Assembly (NCBI GenBank): GCA_016223165.1
Contig: JACRPO010000007.1
Span: forward strand, 124,001 to 188,000
Origin: Burkholderiales bacterium
Lineage (GTDB): Bacteria > Pseudomonadota > Gammaproteobacteria > Burkholderiales > Burkholderiaceae_C
Length of the DNA stretch: 64,000 bases
Reading direction: 5' to 3'
The position numbers and the translations under genes are program-made. Every line of letters begins with the position of its first letter. The first letter of the stretch is position 1. The notes beneath the pieces are model-generated. The model had not been told where the DNA came from and made no database searches. It saw nothing but the letters and a program-made list of their open reading frames with translations. Positions 16,171 to 23,893 of this stretch are shown here, in pieces.

Positions 16171-17940
16171 TCAGGCGGCCACACGCTGCACCGGATGCAG
16201 CGCGCGCTCGAAGAGGTGGTCGTGGGCACCGGCGGCGCGGGCATCGAAGGCGGCGCTCTGCATGCGGGTGTCGGCCGCGAGCGCGGCGCCGTTGCCGATG
16301 TAGCGGTGCACGGCGGCCAGCGCCTCGGCCGGCGCGAGCGTGGGCACGACGCCGTCGCGCACTAGCGGCATGCAGACGAGGTAGTCCACCGGCCAGCGCT
16401 CGCTCATCACCTGCAGCACGAGGCTGCCGGCGTCGAGGAAAGGGGCGATGCCGGTGGTCGGCTCGCCCCAGGCGAGGCAGAGCTCGCAGGTCTCGGCCAG
16501 CGTCGGCAGCGGTTGCTGCACGGCACCGGCGAGCTGCGTCGGCGCCAGGCCGAGCGCGCCGGCGAGCACGGCCATGGCCGGCGCACCGGGCTTCGGGCGC
16601 AGCACGAGTTGCACGCCGGCCGTCTCGCACAGCGCGGCCAGGGGCTTGTAGAACTCGGCCAGCGCATAGGCGTCGACGTGGCTCAGGCCTTCGGTGCTGA
16701 GGCTGTTGAGCAGCAGGCACAGGCGCGCGAGGCGCACGCCGTGCGCCGCGGCCGGCCGCCGCTGCGCTTGCTGGTTGAAGCGCACGGCGCGCGCCGGCAC
16801 CGCCTGCCCGAGCAGGGTGCGCGGCGCGCAGCCGTAGCCGGCGCGCTCCACCACCTGGGCGCGGCGGCCGTGCGGCAGCAGCATCGACGCATGGCCCGAG
16901 TGCGGCACCACGGTGATGGCGCCGCCCACCTTGTCGGCGATCGAGAACAGGGGTCCGTTCAGGCCGGTGTCCTGGTCGGCGATCAGGAAGTCCGGCGCGG
17001 CGGCCGCGCCACTGCGCAGCGAGGCGGGCAGGCGCGCGAAGGCGGCGCGCAGCTGCAGGAAGTTCAGCGCCTGCCAGCGCGCGCGTGCGGCCCAGGCGCC
17101 GATCTGCTCCTCGCGCGCACGCTGCTGCGGCAGCAGGTCGGCCAGCAGCGGCTCGAGCACGCGCACGGCGCGCGCGCCGTAGTCGGCCACCTCGGCCTCG
17201 GCGGCGAGGTTGCTGCGCGGCACCAGCAGCGGCGCGCCGCGGTGCAGCGGCACGTCCCAGAAGGGGCTCGGCAGGTCGAGCGTGTAGGCGTGCGAGCGCG
17301 CCACCTCCTCGGCCAGCCAGGCACGGTCGTAGAAGCAGGTGGGCACATGGCTCACGAGCGTGATGACGCCGCGCGCCAGCAGCGAGCCCATCGCGTGCGC
17401 ATCGAGCACCTGGTCGTAGGCGTCGGCGCGCTGCCAGCGGGCGTCGTGGTAGCGGTCGATGACCGAGAAGCGCTGCGGGTCCTGGCCGACAAGGTCAGCG
17501 CTGACGAAGGAGTCGAAGTACATCTGCTGCGGGTTGCTCGGGCGCAGCAGGCCGATGCTCTGCTCCTTGAAGCTCGCGCTCACGGCCTTGGCGATGGCGC
17601 GCGCCACCGCGGCGCGCTGCAGCGCGAGGAAGAAGAGGCCGACGTCCCAGCCGGTGAGCACCTGGTCGCCACCCCACAGGCGTTCGCGCTCGGCACTCAT
17701 CTGCAGGTCGACGAGCGTGGCGCGCGCGATCGCCTCGCTGGCGGCACGCGCCTGCATGTCCGCGCCGAGGTCGAGACGGCGGTACTCGTAGGGCGAGGCG
17801 AGCGTCAGGCCACGCTGCGCCGCGTCGTCCAGCAGGCCCGGATCGACGAAGAGCAGGCGGGTGCCGGCATAGCGCGCCGGGGTCGCGGCCATGCGCACCA
17901 CGTCGCTGCGCTGGAGCACGAGGACCGCATCGACTGTCAT
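16171..17940 (-). CDS. Unrecognised 589-residue protein of the nonulosonic acid locus, GT-B-like
   Basis: I do not firmly recognise this protein. It has no signal peptide or membrane segment. The C-terminal half carries elements that look like a GT-B glycosyltransferase or related polysialyltransferase fold: TVVPHSGHASMLLPHGR (about 335-350), then LVLRPKPGAP (about 463), and GEPTTGIAPFLDAGSLVLQV (about 508-527), comparable to the donor-binding Gly/Thr-rich turn of such enzymes. The N-terminal half has no obvious motif. It is the first gene of the operon with pseB and the synthase/CMP-synthetase genes, so transfer or surface display of the nonulosonic acid is a reasonable inference. It could equally be a Leptospira-type surface carbohydrate biosynthesis protein of unknown chemistry. 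Confidence 0.6.
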   Translation of the reverse strand: MTVDAVLVLQRSDVVRMAATPARYAGTRLLFVDPGLLDDAAQRGLTLASPYEYRRLDLGADMQARAASEAIARATLVDLQMSAERERLWGGDQVLTGWDVGLFFLALQRAAVARAIAKAVSASFKEQSIGLLRPSNPQQMYFDSFVSADLVGQDPQRFSVIDRYHDARWQRADAYDQVLDAHAMGSLLARGVITLVSHVPTCFYDRAWLAEEVARSHAYTLDLPSPFWDVPLHRGAPLLVPRSNLAAEAEVADYGARAVRVLEPLLADLLPQQRAREEQIGAWAARARWQALNFLQLRAAFARLPASLRSGAAAAPDFLIADQDTGLNGPLFSIADKVGGAITVVPHSGHASMLLPHGRRAQVVERAGYGCAPRTLLGQAVPARAVRFNQQAQRRPAAAHGVRLARLCLLLNSLSTEGLSHVDAYALAEFYKPLAALCETAGVQLVLRPKPGAPAMAVLAGALGLAPTQLAGAVQQPLPTLAETCELCLAWGEPTTGIAPFLDAGSLVLQVMSERWPVDYLVCMPLVRDGVVPTLAPAEALAAVHRYIGNGAALAADTRMQSAAFDARAAGAHDHLFERALHPVQRVAA

Positions 17941-18001
17941 CTTGCCAGTCTGGCGCGGGGCACCCGGGCCCGATCGGTGGAGCAGGCGCGGGTTTGGCGG
18001 G

Positions 18002-19732
18002 CTATTCGGTCCCGTGGCGGGCCGCGGCGGCCGTCGGGCCGTGGCCCTCGTCGGCCAGGGGCGGCCTGGCGGGCAGGTCGAGTTGGACCGTCGTGCCCTG
18101 GCCGGACTCGCTGTGCACGGCGACCTGGCCGCCGTGCAGCTCGACGATGCGCTGCACGATGGCCAGCCCGAGCCCGTTGCCGGTGGGGCCGCCTTCGGCG
18201 CGGGCGGCGTGGCCGGCGCGGCCGCGGAAGTGGCGGTCGAACAGGTGCTCGAGGTCGGCCGGCGCGATGCCGCTGCCGCTGTCGCGCACGGCCAGGCGCA
18301 CGCTGCGCGCGCCGGCAGCCGGCTCGCGCAGGGCCCGTGCGCAAAGCACGATGCCGCCGCCGGCGGGCGTGAAGCGCAAGGCGTTGTCGAGCAGGTTGGC
18401 GATGGCGCGCTCGATCAGCTCGACATCGACTTCGGCCACGAGCTCGCCGCCTTCGCTCCCTGCGCTCCCTGCGCTCCCTTCGCTCCCCGCCCTGCCTGCG
18501 CCGGCGCTGACCCGCGCATCGCCGCCGCCGGCGTCGTCGCCAGGCAGCTCGCCGCCGAATTCGCAGCGGATGGCCACGCCCTGGCGCGCCGCCCGCTCGG
18601 CGAAGCGCATCGCGATGTCGTCCAGCATCTCGCCGAGGTCGAGCCGGGCCAGGCGCAGGCGGAAGCTGTCTTCGTCCAGCACCGCCAGGTCGCCGAGCGA
18701 ACGCACGAGGCGCGCCGCGTTGTGGGTGTTGCGCAGGGCCACGTCGACGAGGCGGGCGTCCTCGGCGCGCTCCGCGCCAGCCGGGTCGGCGGGCGCGGCG
18801 GTGCGCCAGCGCTGCTGCAGCGTCTCCAGGCTTGCGGCGGCGGCGGTGAGCGGCGAGCGCAGGTCGTGCGAGAGATTGCTCACGCTCTCGCGGCGGAAAG
18901 CGTCGAGCCGGCGCAGGCGGTCCCACTGCGCATGCAGCTTCGTCAGCAGGGCCTGGAAGCCGGCGTGCAGGCGGCCGAACTCGTCGTCGGCCTTCACGCG
19001 CATCGATCCGCCGGGCATCGGCAGCGCCGGTGTCTCGGCGCCGAAGCCGGCGCGTGCGGCGCGCGCCACCTCGTCGCTGAGCACGGCGAGCGGCCGCGTC
19101 ACGGCGGCGATGATCCAGGCCGCCAGCAGCGTGGCGAGCAGCACGACGGCCAGCACCGGGCCCAGCGCCGGCCCGGCGAGGTGGGCCGCCAGCCGCGCCA
19201 CGCGCGAGGGCGGCAGGCCAGGCTTGCGGCAGACGATGTACAGGTAGCCGGCGAAGTCGGCGCCGGGCCGGATGGCCGGCTGGCGCAGCTCGCGCGCCGC
19301 GATCACCGCGCCCTCGTCCATGTACTCGGGGTCGTCGCCCATCACGTAGGCGGCGCTGCGCTGCGGCGCCTGCACGGCCGCCGTGGCCGCCTGGCGCACC
19401 GGCGCGATCGCCACCTTGAATTCCGGCGGCAGCGTCTTGCTGCCGGTGCTGGCGAGCACGGTGCCGTCGGGCGCCAGCAGGTAGAGCTGGTTGTCGGGTT
19501 CGAACAGCAGCAGGCTCTTGAGGAAGACGGTGAAGCCCTCGGGGTCGCGCCGCTGCTGTGCCGGCAGGTCGGCATGCAGCGCGACGACGCGGCCGAGAAA
19601 GGCGTCGGCGCGCGCATAGGCGGCCTCGCGCTCGAAGCGCTCGAAAGCGAGGGCCACCGTCACCAGCACGCCGAACGCCGTGGCCAGGCCGGTGAGCAGC
19701 ACCGTGAGGGCGAGGCGCAGGCGGACCGTCAT
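18002..19732 (-). CDS. Two-component sensor histidine kinase
   Basis: This is a 576-residue inner-membrane kinase. A transmembrane helix lies at about 6-28, a periplasmic sensor region follows (about 30-170, with a PAS-like strand pair QLYLLAPDGTVLAS), then a second transmembrane helix at about 187-210 and a HAMP-like linker. The phosphoacceptor His is in SNLSHDLRSPLTAA, the N box in NLLDNALRFTP, and the ATP lid in DSGSGIAP and NGLGLAIV. A four-copy 9-base tandem repeat at 18452-18487 encodes a Gly/Ser-rich insertion between the dimerisation and ATPase domains. It follows the response regulator gene with a gap of 24 bases to the preferred ATG at 19732. The signal is unknown; the nearby Wzi and carbohydrate genes hint at envelope control. 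Confidence 0.9.
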   Translation of the reverse strand: MTVRLRLALTVLLTGLATAFGVLVTVALAFERFEREAAYARADAFLGRVVALHADLPAQQRRDPEGFTVFLKSLLLFEPDNQLYLLAPDGTVLASTGSKTLPPEFKVAIAPVRQAATAAVQAPQRSAAYVMGDDPEYMDEGAVIAARELRQPAIRPGADFAGYLYIVCRKPGLPPSRVARLAAHLAGPALGPVLAVVLLATLLAAWIIAAVTRPLAVLSDEVARAARAGFGAETPALPMPGGSMRVKADDEFGRLHAGFQALLTKLHAQWDRLRRLDAFRRESVSNLSHDLRSPLTAAAASLETLQQRWRTAAPADPAGAERAEDARLVDVALRNTHNAARLVRSLGDLAVLDEDSFRLRLARLDLGEMLDDIAMRFAERAARQGVAIRCEFGGELPGDDAGGGDARVSAGAGRAGSEGSAGSAGSEGGELVAEVDVELIERAIANLLDNALRFTPAGGGIVLCARALREPAAGARSVRLAVRDSGSGIAPADLEHLFDRHFRGRAGHAARAEGGPTGNGLGLAIVQRIVELHGGQVAVHSESGQGTTVQLDLPARPPLADEGHGPTAAAARHGTE

Positions 19733-19756
19733 GCGTCGTGCGTCATGCGTCATGCA

Positions 19757-20587
19757 TTAGCGCGGGGCGTCGCGCATCTTGTACCCCGCGCCGCGCACGG
19801 TGAGCACGAACTTCGGCCGCATCGGGTCGGCCTCCACCTTGGCACGCACGCGGTTGATGTGCGTGGTCACGGTGTGCTCGTAGCCCTCGTGCGAGTAGCC
19901 CCACACCGCATCGAGCAGCTGCGCGCGCGAGAAGACGCGCCCCGGGTGGCTGGCGAAGTGCAGCAGCAGGTCGAACTCCAGCGCCGTGAGCTCGAGCACG
20001 CGGCCGGCCACGCGCACCTCGCGGCGCGCCGGGTGGATCTCGAGCTCGCCGTTGACGATGGGCGCGGCGCCCGCGGCGGCACCGGCCCCGCCTTGCTGCG
20101 CCACGCGCAGCAGCTCGGCCCGCCGCAGCAGCGCCTTCACGCGCGCCAGCAGCTCGGCCATCGAGAACGGCTTCGTGAGGTAGTCGTCGGCACCGAGCTC
20201 GAGGCCGAGCACGCGGTCGAGCTCGGTGGCCTTGGCCGTGAGCATCAGGATCGGCGTGGCGCGCCCGCGCGCGCGCAGCGCCTTGCACACCTCGAGGCCG
20301 TCCAGCGCCGGCATCATCAGGTCGAGCACGAGCAGGTCACTCGCCCGCTCGGCTTGGCTGGCCAGCGCGGCGGCACCGTCGGCGACCGCGTGCACCTCGT
20401 AGCCGGCACCCTGCAGGTTGAGCACGATGAGGTCGCGGATGTCGGCCTGGTCTTCGGCCACCAGGATGTGCGCCGCGGCGGCCGCGGCGACGGCCTGCGA
20501 ACGGCCGGGGTGGCTGGGCAGGGCGGACGGGCCGGCCGGGCCGGGCAGGGCGGGAGCCGAAGGAACCGTGGTGGCCATGTCGGGCAT
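19757..20587 (-). CDS. OmpR/PhoB-family response regulator
   Basis: This is a 276-residue protein with a receiver domain at about residues 40-155 (acidic pocket VAEDQAD, phosphoacceptor Asp in VLDLMMPALDG, conserved Thr in LMLTAKA and Lys in DDYLTKPF). An OmpR-type winged helix follows (LTALEFDLLLHFASHPGRVFS, then THINRVRAKVE and VRGAGYKM). An Ala/Gly-rich N-terminal extension of about 38 residues precedes the receiver; an ATG at 20578 is an alternative start. A linker of about 20 small residues joins the domains. It is the partner of the kinase directly downstream and is transcribed away from the sigma factor gene, sharing a 163-base divergent promoter region. Confidence 0.93.
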   Translation of the reverse strand: MPDMATTVPSAPALPGPAGPSALPSHPGRSQAVAAAAAAHILVAEDQADIRDLIVLNLQGAGYEVHAVADGAAALASQAERASDLLVLDLMMPALDGLEVCKALRARGRATPILMLTAKATELDRVLGLELGADDYLTKPFSMAELLARVKALLRRAELLRVAQQGGAGAAAGAAPIVNGELEIHPARREVRVAGRVLELTALEFDLLLHFASHPGRVFSRAQLLDAVWGYSHEGYEHTVTTHINRVRAKVEADPMRPKFVLTVRGAGYKMRDAPR

Positions 20588-20750
20588 CGGTCGCGCCGGA
20601 GCGGCCGCTCCTTACCGGCCGCGCGGGCCTGGCGGGATGCGAACGGCAGCGCGATGTGATCTGGCTGTGATGTTCGGTGAGCAAGCCGCGAGGCGGGGGC
20701 GGAACAGTGTAGCCATCGATTCAACCGGGCACTGCCCCTCCCAGACCGCC
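20588..20750. promoter_or_regulatory. Divergent intergenic region between response regulator and sigma factor genes
   Basis: Both genes begin outward from this 163-base space, so at least two promoters should lie here. No confident -35/-10 pair was recognised; the least GC-rich part is around 20650-20725. No long inverted repeat is visible. Confidence 0.3.
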
Positions 20751-21506
20751 ATGGCCACCACCGCTTTCGCCGCGCTGCCTTCGGCCCCGTTCGCAGCCTT
20801 CGCCCCATTCGCTGGCGCGGGTGCCGCCACCTCAGGTGCCGCTGACGCTCATGTGGCTCGGGCCGCTCGGGCCGCTCGGGCCACTGGTGCCGCCACTGCC
20901 GCTGAGGCCGCCACTGCCGCTCGTGCTGCTTCGGCCGCTGCAGCCGCTGGTGCCGCCGCCACCGCTGCCGCTCCGATCGCCACACCGGCTCGGCAAGAGC
21001 GGCCCGACTGGCCTGCCCTCGTGGCCGAGCGGGCCTCGCTGGTGCGCTTCGCGCGCCGCCGGTTGCTCGATCCGAGCCTCGCCGAGGACCTCGTGCACGA
21101 TGTCTTCGAAGCCGTCGTCTGCGGTCGCGCCCGCTTCGACGGCCGCGCCTCGCTGCGCACCTGGCTCACCGCGGTGCTCAAGCACAAGATCGTCGACCTC
21201 GTGCGCGCGCGCCAGGGCCACGAGAGCCTCGACGCCCGCAGCGGCTGGGGTGCTGGCGCCGACGCCGAGCCGGCGCCGGAGCTCGAGTGCCCGCAGCCGC
21301 AGCCCGACGAGGTGGCCGCGCAGCGCCAACGGCTGGCGCGCACGCTCGCGCGCATCGAGGCCCTGCCGGAGACCTTGCGCCTGGCCTTCGAGCGCCGCGT
21401 CCTCGCCGACGAGGACAGCGCCGATGTCTGCCGCGAGCTCGGCATCAGCGAGAACAACCTCTTCGTGCGGCTGCACCGGGCGCGGGCGCAACTGCTGGCG
21501 GCTTGA
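20751..21506 (+). CDS. ECF-type sigma-70 family RNA polymerase sigma factor
   Basis: This is a 251-residue protein. Residues about 90-251 contain the sigma-2 region (LVRFARRRLLDPSLAEDLVHDVFEAVV, with FDGRASLRTWLTAVLKHKIVDLVR) and sigma-4 helix-turn-helix (LPETLRLAFERRVLADEDSADVCRELGISENNLFVRLHRARAQLL), typical of short ECF sigma factors. Residues 1-85 are an unusual Ala-rich low-complexity extension encoded partly by 9-base repeats (gctcgggcc at 20856-20882). The ATG at 20751 is the first good start, but the real start could lie further in. No anti-sigma gene is adjacent; the ending is followed directly by the convergent Wzi gene. Target genes are unknown. Confidence 0.8.
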   Translation: MATTAFAALPSAPFAAFAPFAGAGAATSGAADAHVARAARAARATGAATAAEAATAARAASAAAAAGAAATAAAPIATPARQERPDWPALVAERASLVRFARRRLLDPSLAEDLVHDVFEAVVCGRARFDGRASLRTWLTAVLKHKIVDLVRARQGHESLDARSGWGAGADAEPAPELECPQPQPDEVAAQRQRLARTLARIEALPETLRLAFERRVLADEDSADVCRELGISENNLFVRLHRARAQLLAA

Positions 21507-21547
21507 CGGCGGGCGCGTCACCCGGGTGCCGACCTGCGGCGGCTCGT

Positions 21548-22882
21548 CTACCAGGCGTCGCTGCGCCACCAGACCTGCAGCGTATGGCGGCGGCCGGCGC
21601 CGTCGCTCCACCAGGCCGCGCCGGCGCCCAGGTGCGTGTGTGCATCGAGTTGATGCTGCAGCGAAGCGTTGAGGCCGAGGATGCGCCCGGGCGCGAGAAA
21701 CTGCGCCGTCGGCTCGGCCCTGCCGGCCGAGGCCACGAACATCGCCTGCAACGCACCGTGGCGATAGAGCCCGCCCGCGGAGGCGAGCCTGGCGTCGCCG
21801 CCGACGGCATGGCCGAGCGAGAGGCCTTCCTGCGTATAGCCCTGGCGATAGACCGAATGCCGGTAGGCGGCGGTCGGCCGCGGATCGTCGGAGATGCGGC
21901 CGGCGAGCAGGTCGGCGAACTCGGCGAAGAAACGCACCGAGCCCGTCGCCGTCGGCACCTTGGCATCGACACCGAGCAGCAGCATGTTGCGGCTGGGCAG
22001 GTGGCCGGCCTCGTCCTCGCCGATGACCTGGCCGTAGAACGAGACCTGCGCCACGGGGTCGACGAGCCAGCGCAGGTCGATGCCGGCGAGCTGGTTGCCC
22101 GGCTCGTTGTCCACGGTGATGCCGCTGAAGCCGACGTTGTCGTTGCCGATGAGCGCGTTGTAGAGCGAGCTTGCGCGCTCGTCGCGGCCGCGGCCGCCCC
22201 ATTGCATCGTGCGCGTGAGGCCGATCTCGAGGCGCTCGCTCGGCGCGAGCTGCGCCCGCAGGCCGATGAGATAGGGCCGCGCCGGCTGGGAGTGGCCCTG
22301 CAGGCGCCCAAAGAAGATGTCGGCGCCCCAGGGCCCCAGCCACGAGAGCCAGGGGTTGCCGCTCGCCTGCACGACCGGGCGCCGCCAGCCGACCGCCGGC
22401 ACCGCACGCGCGGCGCCATCGAGGATGAGGCTGCCCACCCAGCCCGGGCCCCAGTGCCTCCGCTGCACCGAGGCGTAGATCTCGCTCTGCCCGGCATCCG
22501 CGTCGCCGAGCTCGTAGGTGACGGCGCTGCCTTCGAGGCTCAATTGCCGCTCCTGCGGCTCCCGCGGCTCACGGCGCACGCGCCAGGCGAGGCCGGCCTG
22601 CCAGCGCAACCCGGCGCGGGTGAAGGCGCCGGACTGCAAGCGCAGGCCACCCTGGCCGGCTGATTCTTCGGCGATCAGCGGTGGCGTGTCGGCGCGTGCA
22701 CCGCCGGCGGCCAGCGACAGCCCGGGTGCCGGCATCAGCGGCGCGAGCATGCTCCACGATGAGCCCTGCGTGAGCGCGGCGTCGCGCGCCGCGGCATGCT
22801 GCAGCGAAAGGCCGGCGTGCGCTGCGCAGGTCCAGGTGACCGACAGCAGCGCAGCGATCGAACTCGTGAGTCGTCGATGCAT
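21548..22882 (-). CDS. Wzi-family capsule assembly outer-membrane protein
   Basis: This is a 444-residue protein with an N-terminal signal peptide (about 1-23, ending AAHAG). The body alternates beta strands as in an 18-strand barrel, and contains the family-typical segments YASVQRRHWGPGWVGSLIL, ARAVPAVGWRRP and LQGHSQPARPYLIGLRAQ. Wzi is a lectin-like outer-membrane barrel that anchors capsule at the cell surface in Escherichia and Klebsiella; homologues also occur in exopolysaccharide loci. No capsule export genes are adjacent, but the nonulosonic acid locus lies 4 kb away on the same strand. It is monocistronic and convergent with the sigma factor gene. Confidence 0.85.
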   Translation of the reverse strand: MHRRLTSSIAALLSVTWTCAAHAGLSLQHAAARDAALTQGSSWSMLAPLMPAPGLSLAAGGARADTPPLIAEESAGQGGLRLQSGAFTRAGLRWQAGLAWRVRREPREPQERQLSLEGSAVTYELGDADAGQSEIYASVQRRHWGPGWVGSLILDGAARAVPAVGWRRPVVQASGNPWLSWLGPWGADIFFGRLQGHSQPARPYLIGLRAQLAPSERLEIGLTRTMQWGGRGRDERASSLYNALIGNDNVGFSGITVDNEPGNQLAGIDLRWLVDPVAQVSFYGQVIGEDEAGHLPSRNMLLLGVDAKVPTATGSVRFFAEFADLLAGRISDDPRPTAAYRHSVYRQGYTQEGLSLGHAVGGDARLASAGGLYRHGALQAMFVASAGRAEPTAQFLAPGRILGLNASLQHQLDAHTHLGAGAAWWSDGAGRRHTLQVWWRSDAW

Positions 22883-22973
22883 CGAGGCCCGGCGGGATCT
22901 TCTTGTTGCCGCGACCGCGCGCGCGCCACATCGTGTGCCGGCGCGCCGCTCCCAATGACAAGTGGTGGCGAAG

Positions 22974-23049
22974 TGGTGGCCTGGGGCGGAATCGAACCAC
23001 CGACACGCGGATTTTCAATCCGCTGCTCTACCAACTGAGCTACCAGGCC
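22974..23049 (-). tRNA. tRNA-Phe (GAA)
   Basis: The 76-base gene reads on the minus strand with acceptor stem ggcctgg/ccaggcc, D arm gctc-gagc, an anticodon stem gcgga/tccgc with loop ttgaaaa (anticodon GAA), variable loop gtgtc and T arm ggtgg-ttcgatt-ccgcc. The discriminator is A and the terminal CCA is encoded (22974-22976). All arms pair fully. It sits alone between the Wzi-like gene and the ntrX-like gene. Confidence 0.98.
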
Positions 23050-23140
23050 AGAGCGCGGGATTATAGAGGGCCGATGGCATGGCCCCACCCTGCCGCGCCC
23101 GCGCGCAGGACCCGGAACGGCGGCGCGCGAACCCAGGCGA

Positions 23141-23860
23141 TCAGCCGCCGTTGCGCTTGTTGCGCGTCAGGTCGACGCCGAGCTGCTTGAGCTTGCGGTA
23201 CAGGTGCGTGCGCTCCAGGCCCGTCTTCTCGGCCACGCGCGTCATCGAGCCTCCCTCCTTGGCGAGGTGGAACTCGAAGTAGCTCTTCTCGAAGGCGTCG
23301 CGCGCCTCGCGCAGAGGGCGGTCGAGGTCGAAGCTCTGCTCGGCCAGCGGGCCGCTCGGCACGAGCGCCGCGGCGGCGTTGCCGTGCGGCACGCCGGGCT
23401 GGCCCGGCACGGCCTCGTAGCCGTCGACGCGCGCGGCCGCACCGGCAGCGCCCCCGGGCGCGGCCGCCGCGCCGGCAGCGCCGGCGACACGCGAACCCGG
23501 CTTGACCAGGGCCGAGTCGACGGCGCGCAGCAGCTTCTGCAGCGTGATCGGCTTTTCGAGAAAGGCACTGGCGCCGTACTTGGTGGCCTCGACGGCGGTA
23601 TCGATGGTGCCGTGGCCGCTCATCATGATCACCGGCATCGTCAGCAGGCTCGCCGACGACCATTCCTTCAGCAGCGTGACGCCGTCGACATCGGGCATCC
23701 AGATGTCCAGCAGCACGAGGTCGGGCCGGAAGGCCTCGCGCACCTGGCGCGCCTGCGCCGCGTTCTCGGCCAGTTCAACCGTGTGCCCCTCGTCGGTGAG
23801 GATCTCCGACAGCAGGGCACGGATGCCCAGCTCGTCGTCGACTACCAGTATCGTTGCCAT
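23141..23860 (-). CDS. NtrX-like response regulator lacking the AAA+ domain
   Basis: This is a 239-residue protein. The receiver domain (1-120) has the acidic pocket VVDDELG, phosphoacceptor Asp in LLDIWMPDVDG, Ser/Thr in MMSGHGT and Lys in FLEKPIT. The C-terminal 40 residues are a Fis-type helix-turn-helix (SMTRVAEKTGLERTHLYRKLKQLGVDL). Between them is only a linker of about 60 Ala/Gly/Pro-rich residues instead of the sigma-54-activating AAA+ domain of classical NtrX. It follows the NtrY-like kinase gene by 33 bases, as in other Burkholderiales. It probably binds DNA as a dimer and regulates without sigma-54 contact. Role in nitrogen or envelope/redox control is not decidable here. Confidence 0.88.
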   Translation of the reverse strand: MATILVVDDELGIRALLSEILTDEGHTVELAENAAQARQVREAFRPDLVLLDIWMPDVDGVTLLKEWSSASLLTMPVIMMSGHGTIDTAVEATKYGASAFLEKPITLQKLLRAVDSALVKPGSRVAGAAGAAAAPGGAAGAAARVDGYEAVPGQPGVPHGNAAAALVPSGPLAEQSFDLDRPLREARDAFEKSYFEFHLAKEGGSMTRVAEKTGLERTHLYRKLKQLGVDLTRNKRNGG

Positions 23861-23893
23861 GCGCTCTTTGTGGGGCCCCGTTTGCAGAATCGC

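Noticed and set aside
21518..21532. Palindrome around cacccgggtg after the sigma factor gene
   Set aside because: Only ten bases and likely by chance at this base composition.
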